Shown piece after piece: positions 37,625-45,575 of a stretch of 64,000 nt of DNA. The position numbers and the translations under genes were made by a program. Position 1 is the stretch's first letter. Each line of letters opens with the position of its first letter. The DNA comes from an uncultured Flavobacteriales bacterium (lineage in GTDB: Bacteria > Bacteroidota > Bacteroidia > Flavobacteriales > CAJXXR01). The stretch lies in contig CAJXXR010000006.1 of assembly GCA_913063375.1 (NCBI GenBank), positions 55,548 to 119,547 on the forward strand, written 5' to 3'. Under the pieces are notes generated by a model, which made no database searches, was not told the DNA's origin, and saw only the letters and a program-made list of their open reading frames with translations.

Positions 37625-37653
37625 AGAATTTTTCCCAGTTGGATAGGTTTCAT

Positions 37654-38079
37654 TTATTTGTTGTTCAATCCTTCTTTCTCATGCACCTCTCTTCTCAATC
37701 CACTACTCGAAAAGCGGTGTTCTCTTTTGTTGAAGTAAAGGTCAATTCCTTTTTCTTCGCAAAAAGCTCTACCAGTAAAGGATTTATTGGCATATTCATC
37801 ACCAATAATTCGTACATCTATTTTAAAGGATCTTAGGATATCTTCCAGATCTTGTTCCGTAGCATAAGGGACAATCTCATCTACATATTTACATCCCTTC
37901 AACTGTATATAACGCTCTACAACAGATTGAACGGGTTTGTTTTTTTCAGGTCGATCTAAGGTAGGATCCGTTTGTAAAGCGCATATTAAAAAATCGCATT
38001 GTCTTTTGGCCTCTTCAAGCATCTTAATATGCCCGGCATGCAATAGGTCAAATGCACTGAATGTAATTCCTATTTTCAT
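37654..38079 (-). CDS. Cytidylyltransferase-family nucleotidyltransferase (third TagD-like)
   Basis: A 141-residue HIGH-superfamily protein with FSAFDLLHAGHIKMLEEAK (HAGH variant) at residues 7-25, IDVRIIGDEYANKSFTGR in the middle and RFSSSGLRREV at the C terminus. The HAGH motif and the FSSSxLR ending resemble the RfaE C-terminal domain and other sugar/polyol-phosphate nucleotidyltransferases more than TagD. It is the first gene after the 448-nt untranslated stretch of the operon. The substrate is unknown. Confidence 0.78.
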   Translation of the reverse strand: MKIGITFSAFDLLHAGHIKMLEEAKRQCDFLICALQTDPTLDRPEKNKPVQSVVERYIQLKGCKYVDEIVPYATEQDLEDILRSFKIDVRIIGDEYANKSFTGRAFCEEKGIDLYFNKREHRFSSSGLRREVHEKEGLNNK

Positions 38080-38527
38080 TTTAATGTGATTTAATTACTG
38101 AAGGATGTTGAAAGTTCTATATTGTGAAAAGTTATTGTTATGCTTTTTGCGAAAAACATCTTCAGTTTGTTATTTCTTGGCTATGTTATAATACACTTGT
38201 GAATTGTGCTTATCCCTTTGTGAATCAAATCTATGTTGATATTAAAAGAGGAGAATATTTATAGAAAAATATTCGATTTAAGCATAGCTTCGCTCTTCTC
38301 AGTCCCAAGGTTATACCTTGATTTCCAAGTCAATTAAGCCGCAAATCTACAATTATTCTCTGGGCTTTGTGATTATTTCAAGATTAAATTTAACTGATGG
38401 TTCAACAATGCTAGTGGCATACTATTATTGCATGCTATTTAAGGCCTGTGTGGCTTTGGATGGCTTAGAGGATAAGGCAAATAGAATGTGCTCAACGATA
38501 ATGTATTGTTGGCTGGGTGGAGGCTTG
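38080..38527 (-). other. 448-nt untranslated stretch after the NusG-like gene
   Basis: No supportable gene lies here. On the minus strand it would be transcribed right after the NusG/UpxY-like gene. It contains a small perfect hairpin, CAAGGT-TAT-ACCTTG (38306-38320), without a U-run. It could carry a pausing or loading site for the antiterminator, or a promoter for the downstream genes; I found no clear TAnnTTTG box. The short plus-strand frame at 38318-38563 has no recognisable features. Confidence 0.5.
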
Positions 38528-39046
38528 TTAGCTTTGTTTTTGGATCGTCTCTATAAAGTCTAAAGGTATGTTCACACTGAAAAAACTATTCATCGAGGCG
38601 ATATTTACTAAAACTCTATAGTCCCCTTGATAACGAATGTATTCTGCCTTTAAGCCAGTAAAAGGTCCTAATACAACCGTTATTGGGTCTCCTTTTTTAA
38701 AGCTATAATCGGAAATAGTTTTGATTTCCTGTTGAGCGTCGGTTAGGATCTGTAGGGATTCAATTTCATGATCCTTAACGATGGCAGGTTTGCCAAGGTG
38801 TTTTAATACCCCAACCACGCCTTGTACTTTAAGACTATCGACTAAAAGAACTTCACTTGAATGAACAAAGACATAGGAAGGGATCAAGGGTTCTTGAACC
38901 TTTTTTTTACGGTCGCTCCATTGCTTTATCTTGGTAGATAAAGGTAAGAAGGCTTCAATACCCGCATCCAGAAGGGCTTGGCAAGTCTTCTTTTCTGCTC
39001 GAGAGCGGGTGTATAAAGCAAACCAATGTCTTTCTTCGGTGTTCAT
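38528..39046 (-). CDS. NusG-like transcription antiterminator (UpxY/RfaH type)
   Basis: A 172-residue protein. The NusG N-terminal domain is residues ~5-110 (HWFALYTRSRAEKKTCQALL, AFLPLSTKIKQWSDR, PSYVFVH), and a KOW domain follows near 118-160 (KGDPITVVLGPFTGLKAEYI). UpxY and RfaH proteins load RNA polymerase at the start of long surface-polysaccharide operons and let it read through. It stands second in the operon, 23 bp after galE, with 22 kb of capsule genes downstream. It probably acts on its own operon. Confidence 0.9.
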   Translation of the reverse strand: MNTEERHWFALYTRSRAEKKTCQALLDAGIEAFLPLSTKIKQWSDRKKKVQEPLIPSYVFVHSSEVLLVDSLKVQGVVGVLKHLGKPAIVKDHEIESLQILTDAQQEIKTISDYSFKKGDPITVVLGPFTGLKAEYIRYQGDYRVLVNIASMNSFFSVNIPLDFIETIQKQS

Positions 39047-39069
39047 AGATGTTTTGCGTCAATTTGTGT

Positions 39070-40089
39070 TTATTGGGAGAGTTTTTGTTCCCAATTCCAG
39101 GCATCCCGCATGGCTTCTTCCAAAGTTCTGCTGGCTTTCCAATCTAGCAGCCTATTTGCTTTCTCCGTATCGGCCCATATTTGTGTGATGTCACCGGCTC
39201 TTTTGGGTGCTATTTGGTAGGGAACTTTTACATTATTTGCTCTTTCAAATGCATTGAGGCATTCTAAAACAGAATATCCATTTCCAGTACCAATGTTAAA
39301 GTGGTCTATGGCTGTTTCTGGATTGTCCTCCATATACTGCAATGCCTTTACATGTGCTTCTGCAAGATCCATTACATGAATATAATCTCTGATGCAGGTC
39401 CCGTCTGGTGTATCATAATCATCACCAAAAATACTCAACTCCTTACGGATGCCTTTGGCTGTTTGCGTAATGAAGGGCATTAGATTATTTGGGATTCCTT
39501 GTGGTAATTCGCCAATCAAGCTGGAAGGATGTGCCCCTATAGGATTGAAGTAGCGCAATAAAATGCCTTGCATACCTCCGTTTTTTACACGATCGGTTAG
39601 AATTTGCTCGCCAACTTGTTTGGTGTAGGCATAAGGAGATTCCGCTTCCTTAATAGGGGAGGCTTCCGTTACAGGTAAGCTATCTGGTTGTCCGTAAACG
39701 GTGCATGAGGAGGAGAAAACAATTTTAGTGGTATTGCTCTTGTCCATCAATTCGAGGATCTCCCATAGGCTACTCAAGTTATTCTTATAATATTTGATGG
39801 GTTCTTGAACGGATTCCCCAACGGCTTTAAAAGCTGCGAAATGAATCACGCCATCAAAGCTTCCTTCCTTCTGTAGAAGTAGGTTTAGATTCTTAGCATC
39901 ACAGCAATCCAGATTATAGCATTTTACGCTAGTCCCCGTGATTTTTTCAATGGCTTCAAGAACACTCGGTTCAGCGTTACTGAAATTATCTACAATCACT
40001 GGTTGATAACCGGCATTGATCAAAGCCACTGCAGTATGGGATCCTATGAATCCAGCACCTCCAGTAATAAGAATCTTCTTTTTTGACAT
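39070..40089 (-). CDS. galE: UDP-glucose 4-epimerase
   Basis: A 339-residue extended SDR. KILITGGAGFIGSHTAVALI binds NAD, VDNFSNAEPSVLEAI follows, FSSSCTVYG and YAYTKQVGEQIL carry the Ser/Thr and Y-x3-K, and LRYFNPIGAHPS is the UDP-sugar-binding GalE stretch. It interconverts UDP-glucose and UDP-galactose (possibly the HexNAc pair). It is the first gene of the minus-strand capsule operon. Its promoter must lie in 40090-40210, between the start codon and the repeat; I do not see a confident box. Confidence 0.95.
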   Translation of the reverse strand: MSKKKILITGGAGFIGSHTAVALINAGYQPVIVDNFSNAEPSVLEAIEKITGTSVKCYNLDCCDAKNLNLLLQKEGSFDGVIHFAAFKAVGESVQEPIKYYKNNLSSLWEILELMDKSNTTKIVFSSSCTVYGQPDSLPVTEASPIKEAESPYAYTKQVGEQILTDRVKNGGMQGILLRYFNPIGAHPSSLIGELPQGIPNNLMPFITQTAKGIRKELSIFGDDYDTPDGTCIRDYIHVMDLAEAHVKALQYMEDNPETAIDHFNIGTGNGYSVLECLNAFERANNVKVPYQIAPKRAGDITQIWADTEKANRLLDWKASRTLEEAMRDAWNWEQKLSQ

Positions 40090-40209
40090 ATAAATATTTA
40101 TGAGTAGTACAAAGCTCGTTTAAATCTATGAGTATGTCAAGCTACGCTAGGTTTAGATTAAAAGAGAAAATGAAGATTCTAATTATTTTATAAATTATCT
40201 GCGTTGATG

Positions 40210-40618
40210 TTTCGCTCTCCGCCGCTGGGCTCTTTCTTTTTTCAATTGATAAAAAAGAAACAAAAAATCTCGTCAAAATAAGGATCACCCTCTGGGACGT
40301 TCAGTCCGCTACTACAGGCTATTTTTATTTCCCTTCGGTCAATAAACGCCATTTCGTAGCTGCCTTCACTTGATCTTAATTTTGACTTTTTATTATTAAG
40401 AGATGTCGAAACTAGTAAAACTATATTGACCTATTAGAAATAGATTGAAAATCAAGAATTCTGTAAGGCCTTTTGTCTAATCCCGAAGCTTCGGGAGAGC
40501 GCAGCGAGTTATTTTTAGCAGCCTGGAAGAATACCTAGTATTTTCTTATCGATTTATAATAAGTCTTGTCCCGGTCGTTCGGGATTGGTTCATTTTGCAT
40601 CAAGGCAAAAGAACAAAC
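40210..40618. repeat. Dispersed noncoding repeat, copy B
   Basis: The second copy of the repeat at 15896-16318, in the same orientation. The second palindrome position now reads CCCGAAGCTTCGGG (40482-40495) and is followed by an extra GAGCGCAGCGAG, while surrounding sequence is nearly identical. The third reads CCCGGTCGTTCGGG (40570-40583), with arms kept but the centre imperfect. The first palindrome is absent. A partial third copy of the 5' part follows at 40688-40747. Confidence 0.85.
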
Positions 40619-40687
40619 AAGCCTCTCCCTACGCACGTACAAATGATTTAGTGTAATCACTAGCTACAACAACTCCTTTATTATGCT

Positions 40688-40747
40688 CAGCGACCAGTCT
40701 CCTTCTTTTTCATTCATTAAAAAGGATCAATTTCCTTTCAGTCAATA
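40688..40747. repeat. Degenerate fragment of the dispersed repeat
   Basis: The stretch from CAGCGACCAG through CTCCTTCTTTTTCATTCATT and AAAAAGGATCAATTT to CTTTCAGTCA resembles the opening of copy A (CGCTGGGCTCCTTCTTTTTT ... AAAAAAGAACCAAT ... CTTTCAGTCA) with the middle removed. It suggests the repeat has been copied or eroded more than once at this locus. Confidence 0.5.
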
Positions 40748-40787
40748 TCTTTTATCCTATACCTTTTCCCTTTTACCTAAATATCCC

Positions 40788-40795
40788 TAGATTTG
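40788..40795 (+). promoter_or_regulatory. Candidate -7 box for the ctaB operon
   Basis: TAGATTTG fits the Bacteroidota -7 consensus TAnnTTTG and lies 23 bp before the GTG start of ctaB. No strong -33 TTTG is visible about 20 bp upstream (only T-rich sequence), so this is a moderate call. Confidence 0.45.
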
Positions 40796-40818
40796 CAGTC
40801 GAATTCTTCAAGCTTAGA

Positions 40819-41709
40819 GTGTTGAAAAAAATCAAAGCATATACGGTATTGGCCAAGTTACGGTTAACTACCAGTGTCCTAGTTTCTTCAATTGCCGGTT
40901 ACCTTTTAGGTGCAGGTAGTGTTGAGGGGACTGCCTTTTCTTGGATTACCTTTTTATTATTGGTTTTGGGTGGCTTCCTAGTGGTCGCTTCATCCAACGG
41001 TTTCAATCAGGTATATGAAAAGGATACGGACCGATTAATGAAACGTACCGCAGAGCGACCATTGCCCACTGGAGTACTTTCTCCTACTGAAGGGATGATC
41101 TTTTCTACTGTTGCTGGGGTAATAGGGCTTTTAATATTGAGTTATATCAATATGAAGTGTGCCGTTTTTGGCGCTATTGCTTTGGTATTATATGCAGCTG
41201 TATATACTCCTTTAAAGAGGGTGAGTCCAGTAGCTGTATTAGTTGGCGCATTCCCTGGAGCTATACCAGCCATGTTGGGATGGGTTGCAGCAACAGATCA
41301 GTTTGGTATGGAGCCAGGTATTTTATTTGGAATTCAGTTTTTATGGCAATTCCCACATTTCTGGGCCATTGCATGGTTGCAGGATGATGAATACAAAAAG
41401 GCTGGAATAAGATTGTTGCCAACAGGGTTAAGGGATAAAAGATCTGCAATTCAAGCTATGGCTTATACACTATGGCTGATTCCACTTTCGTTATTGCCTG
41501 CAATATTTCCTTATATGGGAATAGACTTGGATTTAAAGTTGTCTATAGTAGGTGGGGTTCTAGTTTTGGGATGTGGGATTTTTCTATTTCAAAAAGCAAA
41601 TCAATTGGTGAAGGAATGTAGTATGGAGGCTGCGAGAAAATTGATGTTCTCGAGTTTGATTTATCTTCCTTTGGTTCAATTAATATATGTTATCGATAAA
41701 TTTATTTAG
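40819..41709 (+). CDS. ctaB: Protoheme IX farnesyltransferase (heme O synthase)
   Basis: A 296-residue UbiA-family membrane protein. The prenyl-diphosphate-binding motif is NGFNQVYEKDTDRLMKRT, followed by ERPLPTG. WQFPHFWAIAWLQDDEYKKA is the second conserved loop, with the Asp pair and heme-binding His. Multiple hydrophobic segments fill the rest. It attaches farnesyl to heme B to make heme O for cytochrome oxidase. The start is GTG at 40819 (TTG at 40822 also possible). It heads a cytochrome oxidase operon; the catalytic subunits I and II are not in the window. Confidence 0.94.
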   Translation: MLKKIKAYTVLAKLRLTTSVLVSSIAGYLLGAGSVEGTAFSWITFLLLVLGGFLVVASSNGFNQVYEKDTDRLMKRTAERPLPTGVLSPTEGMIFSTVAGVIGLLILSYINMKCAVFGAIALVLYAAVYTPLKRVSPVAVLVGAFPGAIPAMLGWVAATDQFGMEPGILFGIQFLWQFPHFWAIAWLQDDEYKKAGIRLLPTGLRDKRSAIQAMAYTLWLIPLSLLPAIFPYMGIDLDLKLSIVGGVLVLGCGIFLFQKANQLVKECSMEAARKLMFSSLIYLPLVQLIYVIDKFI

Positions 41710-41711
41710 GG

Positions 41712-42290
41712 ATGGACGAAAATTTGATTGTAAAAAGAAAAACCAGAAAGCCACTGTTGTTTATCAGTATGGCTAGTATGGTGATGTTGTTTGCTGCATT
41801 TACTAGCGCGTATATTGTAAGTAAGAATGGAGCGGGCCTAACCTGGGATGTGATAGTACTACCAACTCCATTTTTAATCAGTACCATATTGATCGTATTG
41901 AGTAGTATCACGATGTATTTGGCTTCGAAAGCAATCAAAGTTGGCGATTCATCGAAGATGAAAACCTATTTAGGAGCGACTTTAGCGCTCGGTTTGGGCT
42001 TTGCAATCTATCAATTTATAGGTTTTGATGAATTAAATGAGATGAATAAGTATTTTGCAGGTACCAAATCTACCCCTGCAAGTTCATATATCTTCGCAAT
42101 TATAGGAATGCACTTTGCACACATGGTTGCAGGTCTAATTTCCTTGATGGTTACTTTTTTCAAAGCACGATCTGGCAAGTATAGTGCTGAAAATCACCTA
42201 GGACTGGAGTTGACGGCTGTCTTTTGGCACTTCTTAGATGTGCTTTGGATATACCTTTATATCTTCTTAAGTTTTTCAAACGATCTTTAA
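41712..42290 (+). CDS. Heme-copper oxidase subunit III (short form)
   Basis: A 192-residue protein with five hydrophobic segments. GMHFAHMVAGLISLMV and LTAVFWHFLDVLWIYLYIFL are the conserved subunit III helices with their His residues (FWHFLDxxW). It starts 2 bp after the ctaB stop. Subunit III stabilises the oxidase at the inner membrane. Bacteroidota operons often carry two subunit III genes, and the second follows here. Confidence 0.88.
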   Translation: MDENLIVKRKTRKPLLFISMASMVMLFAAFTSAYIVSKNGAGLTWDVIVLPTPFLISTILIVLSSITMYLASKAIKVGDSSKMKTYLGATLALGLGFAIYQFIGFDELNEMNKYFAGTKSTPASSYIFAIIGMHFAHMVAGLISLMVTFFKARSGKYSAENHLGLELTAVFWHFLDVLWIYLYIFLSFSNDL

Positions 42291-42394
42291 AATAATTCTA
42301 AATAAGCAGTCTTTTCGAAAGGAATGTTGAAATTAGAATATATTTTTTTTCAGAATAATTATCTTTGGATCTTTAAAAATATGACTAAAGAGAT

Positions 42395-42402
42395 TATATT
42401 TG
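42395..42402 (+). promoter_or_regulatory. Candidate -7 box for the second subunit III gene
   Basis: TATATTTG matches TAnnTTTG and lies 51 bp before the ATG at 42454, in the 163-bp gap after the first subunit III gene. The nearest upstream TTTG (42364-42367) is 27 bp away, longer than usual, so this is only a candidate internal promoter. Confidence 0.4.
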
Positions 42403-42453
42403 TCCTTATTTTTTAATAAGGGTTAAAAACAGTTAAAAGTCAAATTGTACTTT

Positions 42454-43275
42454 ATGTCTACAGAAACAACAACTAGCGTATGGGGAGGAGGTAATAGACC
42501 CATGAAAGCGAGTTATGGAAAACTAATGATGTGGTTTTTCTTGTTAACAGATGCCTTAACATTCTCTGGGTTCCTTGTAGCCTATGGATTTGCTCGTCAC
42601 AAATACGAAGAAATCTGGCCACTAGCAGAAAATGTATTTACACATTTCCCCGGTATCGAGGGACATCAACCGCTATTATACGTAGCATTGATGACCTTTA
42701 TTCTAATTATGAGTTCGGTAACCATGGTTTTGGCTGTGCATTACGGTCATGAGATGAATAAGAAAAAAGTTACACTTTGGATGGGACTTACCCTATTAGG
42801 AGGTATTATCTTCTTGGGATCTCAGGCTTGGGAATGGATGCATTTTATCAACGGTACAGCTGAGGGAGCAATGCTTCTTGCAGATGGTAGTGTTGCGCAT
42901 GTCCTTCAGGCGGGTGAATTGATTAATGGGCAGACGTATGCACATGAAATCTTGAAGCTAGGTGAAAACTATTTCATTACTGAAGGTGCGAAGGTTTCAG
43001 AATTATTGAATGGTGCAGAACCTATTTATGGAGCCAACATGGTTGTGAATGAATATGGAGCTCCTCAGTTTGCTAATTTCTTCTTCTTTATTACTGGATT
43101 CCACGGTTTCCACGTATTTTTAGGGGTTGTTATTAACTTGATTATTTTCGTTAACATTCTACTTGGAACGTACGAAAAGAGAGGTCACTATGAAATGGTA
43201 GAAAAAGTAGGTCTTTATTGGCACTTTGTCGATTTAGTTTGGGTATTCGTATTTACCTTCTTCTATCTTATCTAA
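42454..43275 (+). CDS. Heme-copper oxidase subunit III (long form)
   Basis: A 273-residue protein. I chose the ATG at 42454 over an in-frame TTG at 42445. MMWFFLLTDALTFSGFLVAY is the first helix, FFFITGFHGFHVFLGVVINL the HGFHV helix and GLYWHFVDLVWVFVFTFFYL the C-terminal WHFVDxVW helix. A periplasmic-type insertion (residues ~125-195) separates two helices, unlike the short form upstream. It is part of the caa3/cbb-like oxidase assembled from this operon. Confidence 0.93.
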   Translation: MSTETTTSVWGGGNRPMKASYGKLMMWFFLLTDALTFSGFLVAYGFARHKYEEIWPLAENVFTHFPGIEGHQPLLYVALMTFILIMSSVTMVLAVHYGHEMNKKKVTLWMGLTLLGGIIFLGSQAWEWMHFINGTAEGAMLLADGSVAHVLQAGELINGQTYAHEILKLGENYFITEGAKVSELLNGAEPIYGANMVVNEYGAPQFANFFFFITGFHGFHVFLGVVINLIIFVNILLGTYEKRGHYEMVEKVGLYWHFVDLVWVFVFTFFYLI

Positions 43276-43308
43276 TTTGAATTACACTCACATTATAAAA
43301 CTATAGAA

Positions 43309-43623
43309 ATGGCAGCTCATAGCACTTCTACCAAACATATTTGGAAAACATTTTTCATCCTTCTAATCATTACAACTGTTGAAGTTGGATTAGGGATGTA
43401 TAATTCAGCTAACCCTGGAGACATGAATTGGACTATTTTAAAATGGGCCTTTATCATCATGACGATATGGAAAGCATACTTCATTGTAGTTGATTTTATG
43501 CATGTTGGCTCTGAAGAGAAAAGTCTTAAATTGACACTTGCGTTACCTATGATAATTTTGATACCTTATCTATTATTTATCATACTGAACGAAGCAATTT
43601 ACGTTCACGGAACGTTGCACTAG
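43309..43623 (+). CDS. Cytochrome oxidase subunit IV (prokaryotic type)
   Basis: A 104-residue protein with three hydrophobic segments (TFFILLIITTVEVGLGM, FIIMTIWKAYFIVVDFMHV, PMIILIPYLLFIILNEA). The KAYFIVVDFMHVGSE stretch is typical of the small prokaryotic subunit IV family that accompanies Bacteroidota oxidases. It probably stabilises the complex in the inner membrane. It lies 33 bp after the long subunit III gene. Confidence 0.88.
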   Translation: MAAHSTSTKHIWKTFFILLIITTVEVGLGMYNSANPGDMNWTILKWAFIIMTIWKAYFIVVDFMHVGSEEKSLKLTLALPMIILIPYLLFIILNEAIYVHGTLH

Positions 43624-43629
43624 AATAAG

Positions 43630-44373
43630 ATGGAAAAAACATCTAGATTAAAAAAGGGGGTAGTACTGATTTCAATATTGGTACTACCCTCTGTGCTATA
43701 TATACTTATGACCACGGGTAAGCACGATTTTATTTATTTGCCAACCTATGGTGATGAAAGGGTGAATTTTGAGGTAGATCGTATCGATCATAGAATTGAA
43801 GATTCCTTACATTACCATTTGCCAACAAGTCTAGGTCTGACGAATTTGGAATCAGGTGAATCGACTATTTTGGGATCTTTTCCAGAAAAGATCTCCCTTA
43901 TTCAACTGTTGGATCCAAAGGAAGATAACCAAGATCAAGAAGCCATATTTTTCAAAATGAATCAGCAGATGATCAAGGAATTGGATAAATTTCCTTCCTT
44001 TCAACTATTGACTATTTTGCCTCCTGTTGATTCCAACTATCAGGTAAATCGGGATCTATTTGGTGGATTGGATATATCTTCTCCATCCTGGTTGAAAATG
44101 TCAACCGTAGATCAGGAAAGCTTCGTAGCTTTGCGCAATCAATTATTTGTGGGTGGTTCAACATCCATAATGAATGCCAAGCCAGAGCAATCGTTTAGGT
44201 ATATCATGATCTTGGATAAGGAATTGTCCTTGAGATGTGGATTGGATAAGAATGGTAAATTGATCTATACCTACGATGGAAGTAGAGAAGATCGATTGAG
44301 GTTATTGGTAGGAGACGTCAAGGTATTGATGGCCGAATACTTAAAAGAGGTAAAGAAAAATGCAAAAAAATAG
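43630..44373 (+). CDS. Cysteine-poor Sco-like membrane-anchored protein
   Basis: A 247-residue protein with one N-terminal transmembrane anchor (GVVLISILVLPSVLYILM). The C-terminal part, YIMILDKELSLRCGLDKNGK then YTYDGSREDRLRLLVGDVKV, lines up with the end of the Sco protein encoded next (FVLVDKNGFIRSRKDD, AYDGTSPEEVKKLIQDIKRL). The CxxxC copper motif has no counterpart; there is one Cys, in LRCG. It looks like a Sco/thioredoxin-fold relative that can no longer bind copper in the usual way. It overlaps the Sco gene by 14 bp. Its function is unknown; an assembly-helper role is inferred. Confidence 0.6.
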   Translation: MEKTSRLKKGVVLISILVLPSVLYILMTTGKHDFIYLPTYGDERVNFEVDRIDHRIEDSLHYHLPTSLGLTNLESGESTILGSFPEKISLIQLLDPKEDNQDQEAIFFKMNQQMIKELDKFPSFQLLTILPPVDSNYQVNRDLFGGLDISSPSWLKMSTVDQESFVALRNQLFVGGSTSIMNAKPEQSFRYIMILDKELSLRCGLDKNGKLIYTYDGSREDRLRLLVGDVKVLMAEYLKEVKKNAKK

Positions 44374-45028
44374 TATCTGGATTTCAGCTTTTTGTCTGTC
44401 CATAGTTTCATTATTGGTAGCATGTGGTAGTACAGAGGATGCCAAACTGGCTTTTGTTGGTGAACGCATTGAGTTGAATGAAGCAGGTACCCTGGATACT
44501 CTTGGGCATTCTATACCGGCATTTAGCTTTATGAATCAGGATAGCCTTATGGTAAGTTCTGAAGACTATAAAGGAAAGATTTATGTAGCTGACTTTTTCT
44601 TCACTACCTGTCCAACTATTTGTAAAGACATGTCTGGGAATTTATTGGAGTTGCAAAAAATTGTTTCCATCTTCCCAGAAGTACATATACTTTCCCATAC
44701 CGTAAATCCAGAATTTGATACGCCAGACGTATTGAAGAAATATGCTGAAGATCTTGGAGCGGATACCAGAAATTGGAATTTCGTCACAGGAGAGAAGGAG
44801 GCTATCTATAAGCAAGGATTGGAAGGATACTTTGTTGAAGCCGAAAAGAGTGAGATTGCCCCTGGAGGTTTCTTGCATTCTGAATTGTTTGTATTGGTGG
44901 ATAAAAATGGATTTATTCGTTCTCGAAAAGATGATTACGGTAATCCTATAGCAGCCTACGATGGTACGAGTCCTGAGGAAGTTAAAAAGCTTATTCAGGA
45001 TATCAAGCGATTGGTAAAGGAAGATTAA
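44360..45028 (+). CDS. SCO1/SenC-family copper chaperone, lipoprotein
   Basis: A 222-residue protein. The lipobox SIVSLLVAC puts the lipidated Cys near residue 22. The thioredoxin-fold domain carries FFTTCPTICKDM (the CxxxC copper site) and FLHSELFVLVDKNG (the ligand His). Sco proteins deliver copper to the CuA centre of oxidase subunit II, or reduce its cysteines, in the periplasm. The neighbouring oxidase genes support this. It overlaps the upstream Sco-like gene by 14 bp, and the DUF420 gene follows after 22 bp. Confidence 0.92.
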   Translation: MQKNSIWISAFCLSIVSLLVACGSTEDAKLAFVGERIELNEAGTLDTLGHSIPAFSFMNQDSLMVSSEDYKGKIYVADFFFTTCPTICKDMSGNLLELQKIVSIFPEVHILSHTVNPEFDTPDVLKKYAEDLGADTRNWNFVTGEKEAIYKQGLEGYFVEAEKSEIAPGGFLHSELFVLVDKNGFIRSRKDDYGNPIAAYDGTSPEEVKKLIQDIKRLVKED

Positions 45029-45050
45029 TTAGTCCGAAATAGAAGATCTG

Positions 45051-45575
45051 ATGACTGTGAATTATCCAAAATTAAGAATTTATATCTGGGCTTTTTCGCT
45101 CGTGGTTTTTGCATTGGTTTTAGCCTTGCATTATCTGCCTGCAGCAAGTTCGGTACCTGCATTTACCAATAGTTTCCCTATGGTTAATGCCTGCTTAAAT
45201 GGTGCTTGCTTTTTACTGCTTATTTCTTCTTTAATGGCAGTGAAAAGAAAAAATATCGAATTACACCAACGTCTGAATACCTTTGCAATGCTACTATCAG
45301 TGTTCTTTTTGGGCGTTTATGTTACCTTTCATTATTTCCATGGAAGCTCAAGCTATGGTGGAGATTTTAAAGGGATTTACTTATTCATTTTACTGACACA
45401 TATTTTATTAGCTGCAGTTTCCCTACCCTTCATTTTACTAGCCTATGCAAAAGGCTTAAGTGGAGATGTTGAAGGGCATAGAAAAATGGTTAAGAAAGTG
45501 TATCCAGTTTGGTTGTATGTTACCTTTACAGGTGTGATGGTTTATCTATTTATGGCTCCCTATTATGAATTCTAG
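45051..45575 (+). CDS. DUF420 family membrane protein
   Basis: A 174-residue protein with four to five hydrophobic segments and the DUF420 landmarks FHYFHGSSSYGG, LTHILLAAVSLPFILL and HRKMVKKVYPVWLYVTFTGV. Several His residues lie at helix ends and could bind heme or copper. DUF420 genes lie in cytochrome oxidase operons of Bacteroidota and Firmicutes (where the relative is CtaM), and have been linked to oxidase assembly. It overlaps the next gene by 11 bp. Confidence 0.85.
   Translation: MTVNYPKLRIYIWAFSLVVFALVLALHYLPAASSVPAFTNSFPMVNACLNGACFLLLISSLMAVKRKNIELHQRLNTFAMLLSVFFLGVYVTFHYFHGSSSYGGDFKGIYLFILLTHILLAAVSLPFILLAYAKGLSGDVEGHRKMVKKVYPVWLYVTFTGVMVYLFMAPYYEF

Larger units (their letters stand above)
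40090..40818. other. 729-bp divergent intergenic region with repeat copy B
   Basis: This lies between galE (leftward) and ctaB (rightward). It holds repeat copy B (40210-40618), a degenerate fragment of the start of the same repeat (40688-40747) and a candidate ctaB promoter (40788-40795). No gene is supportable. The galE-side 120 bp is AT-rich and contains TAGCTTGA on the minus strand (40138-40145), a weak -7 candidate. Confidence 0.6.

Noticed and set aside
38318..38563. An 81-residue plus-strand frame over the NusG-like gene end and the untranslated stretch
   Set aside because: It overlaps a clear gene on the other strand, has an odd composition and no recognisable features.
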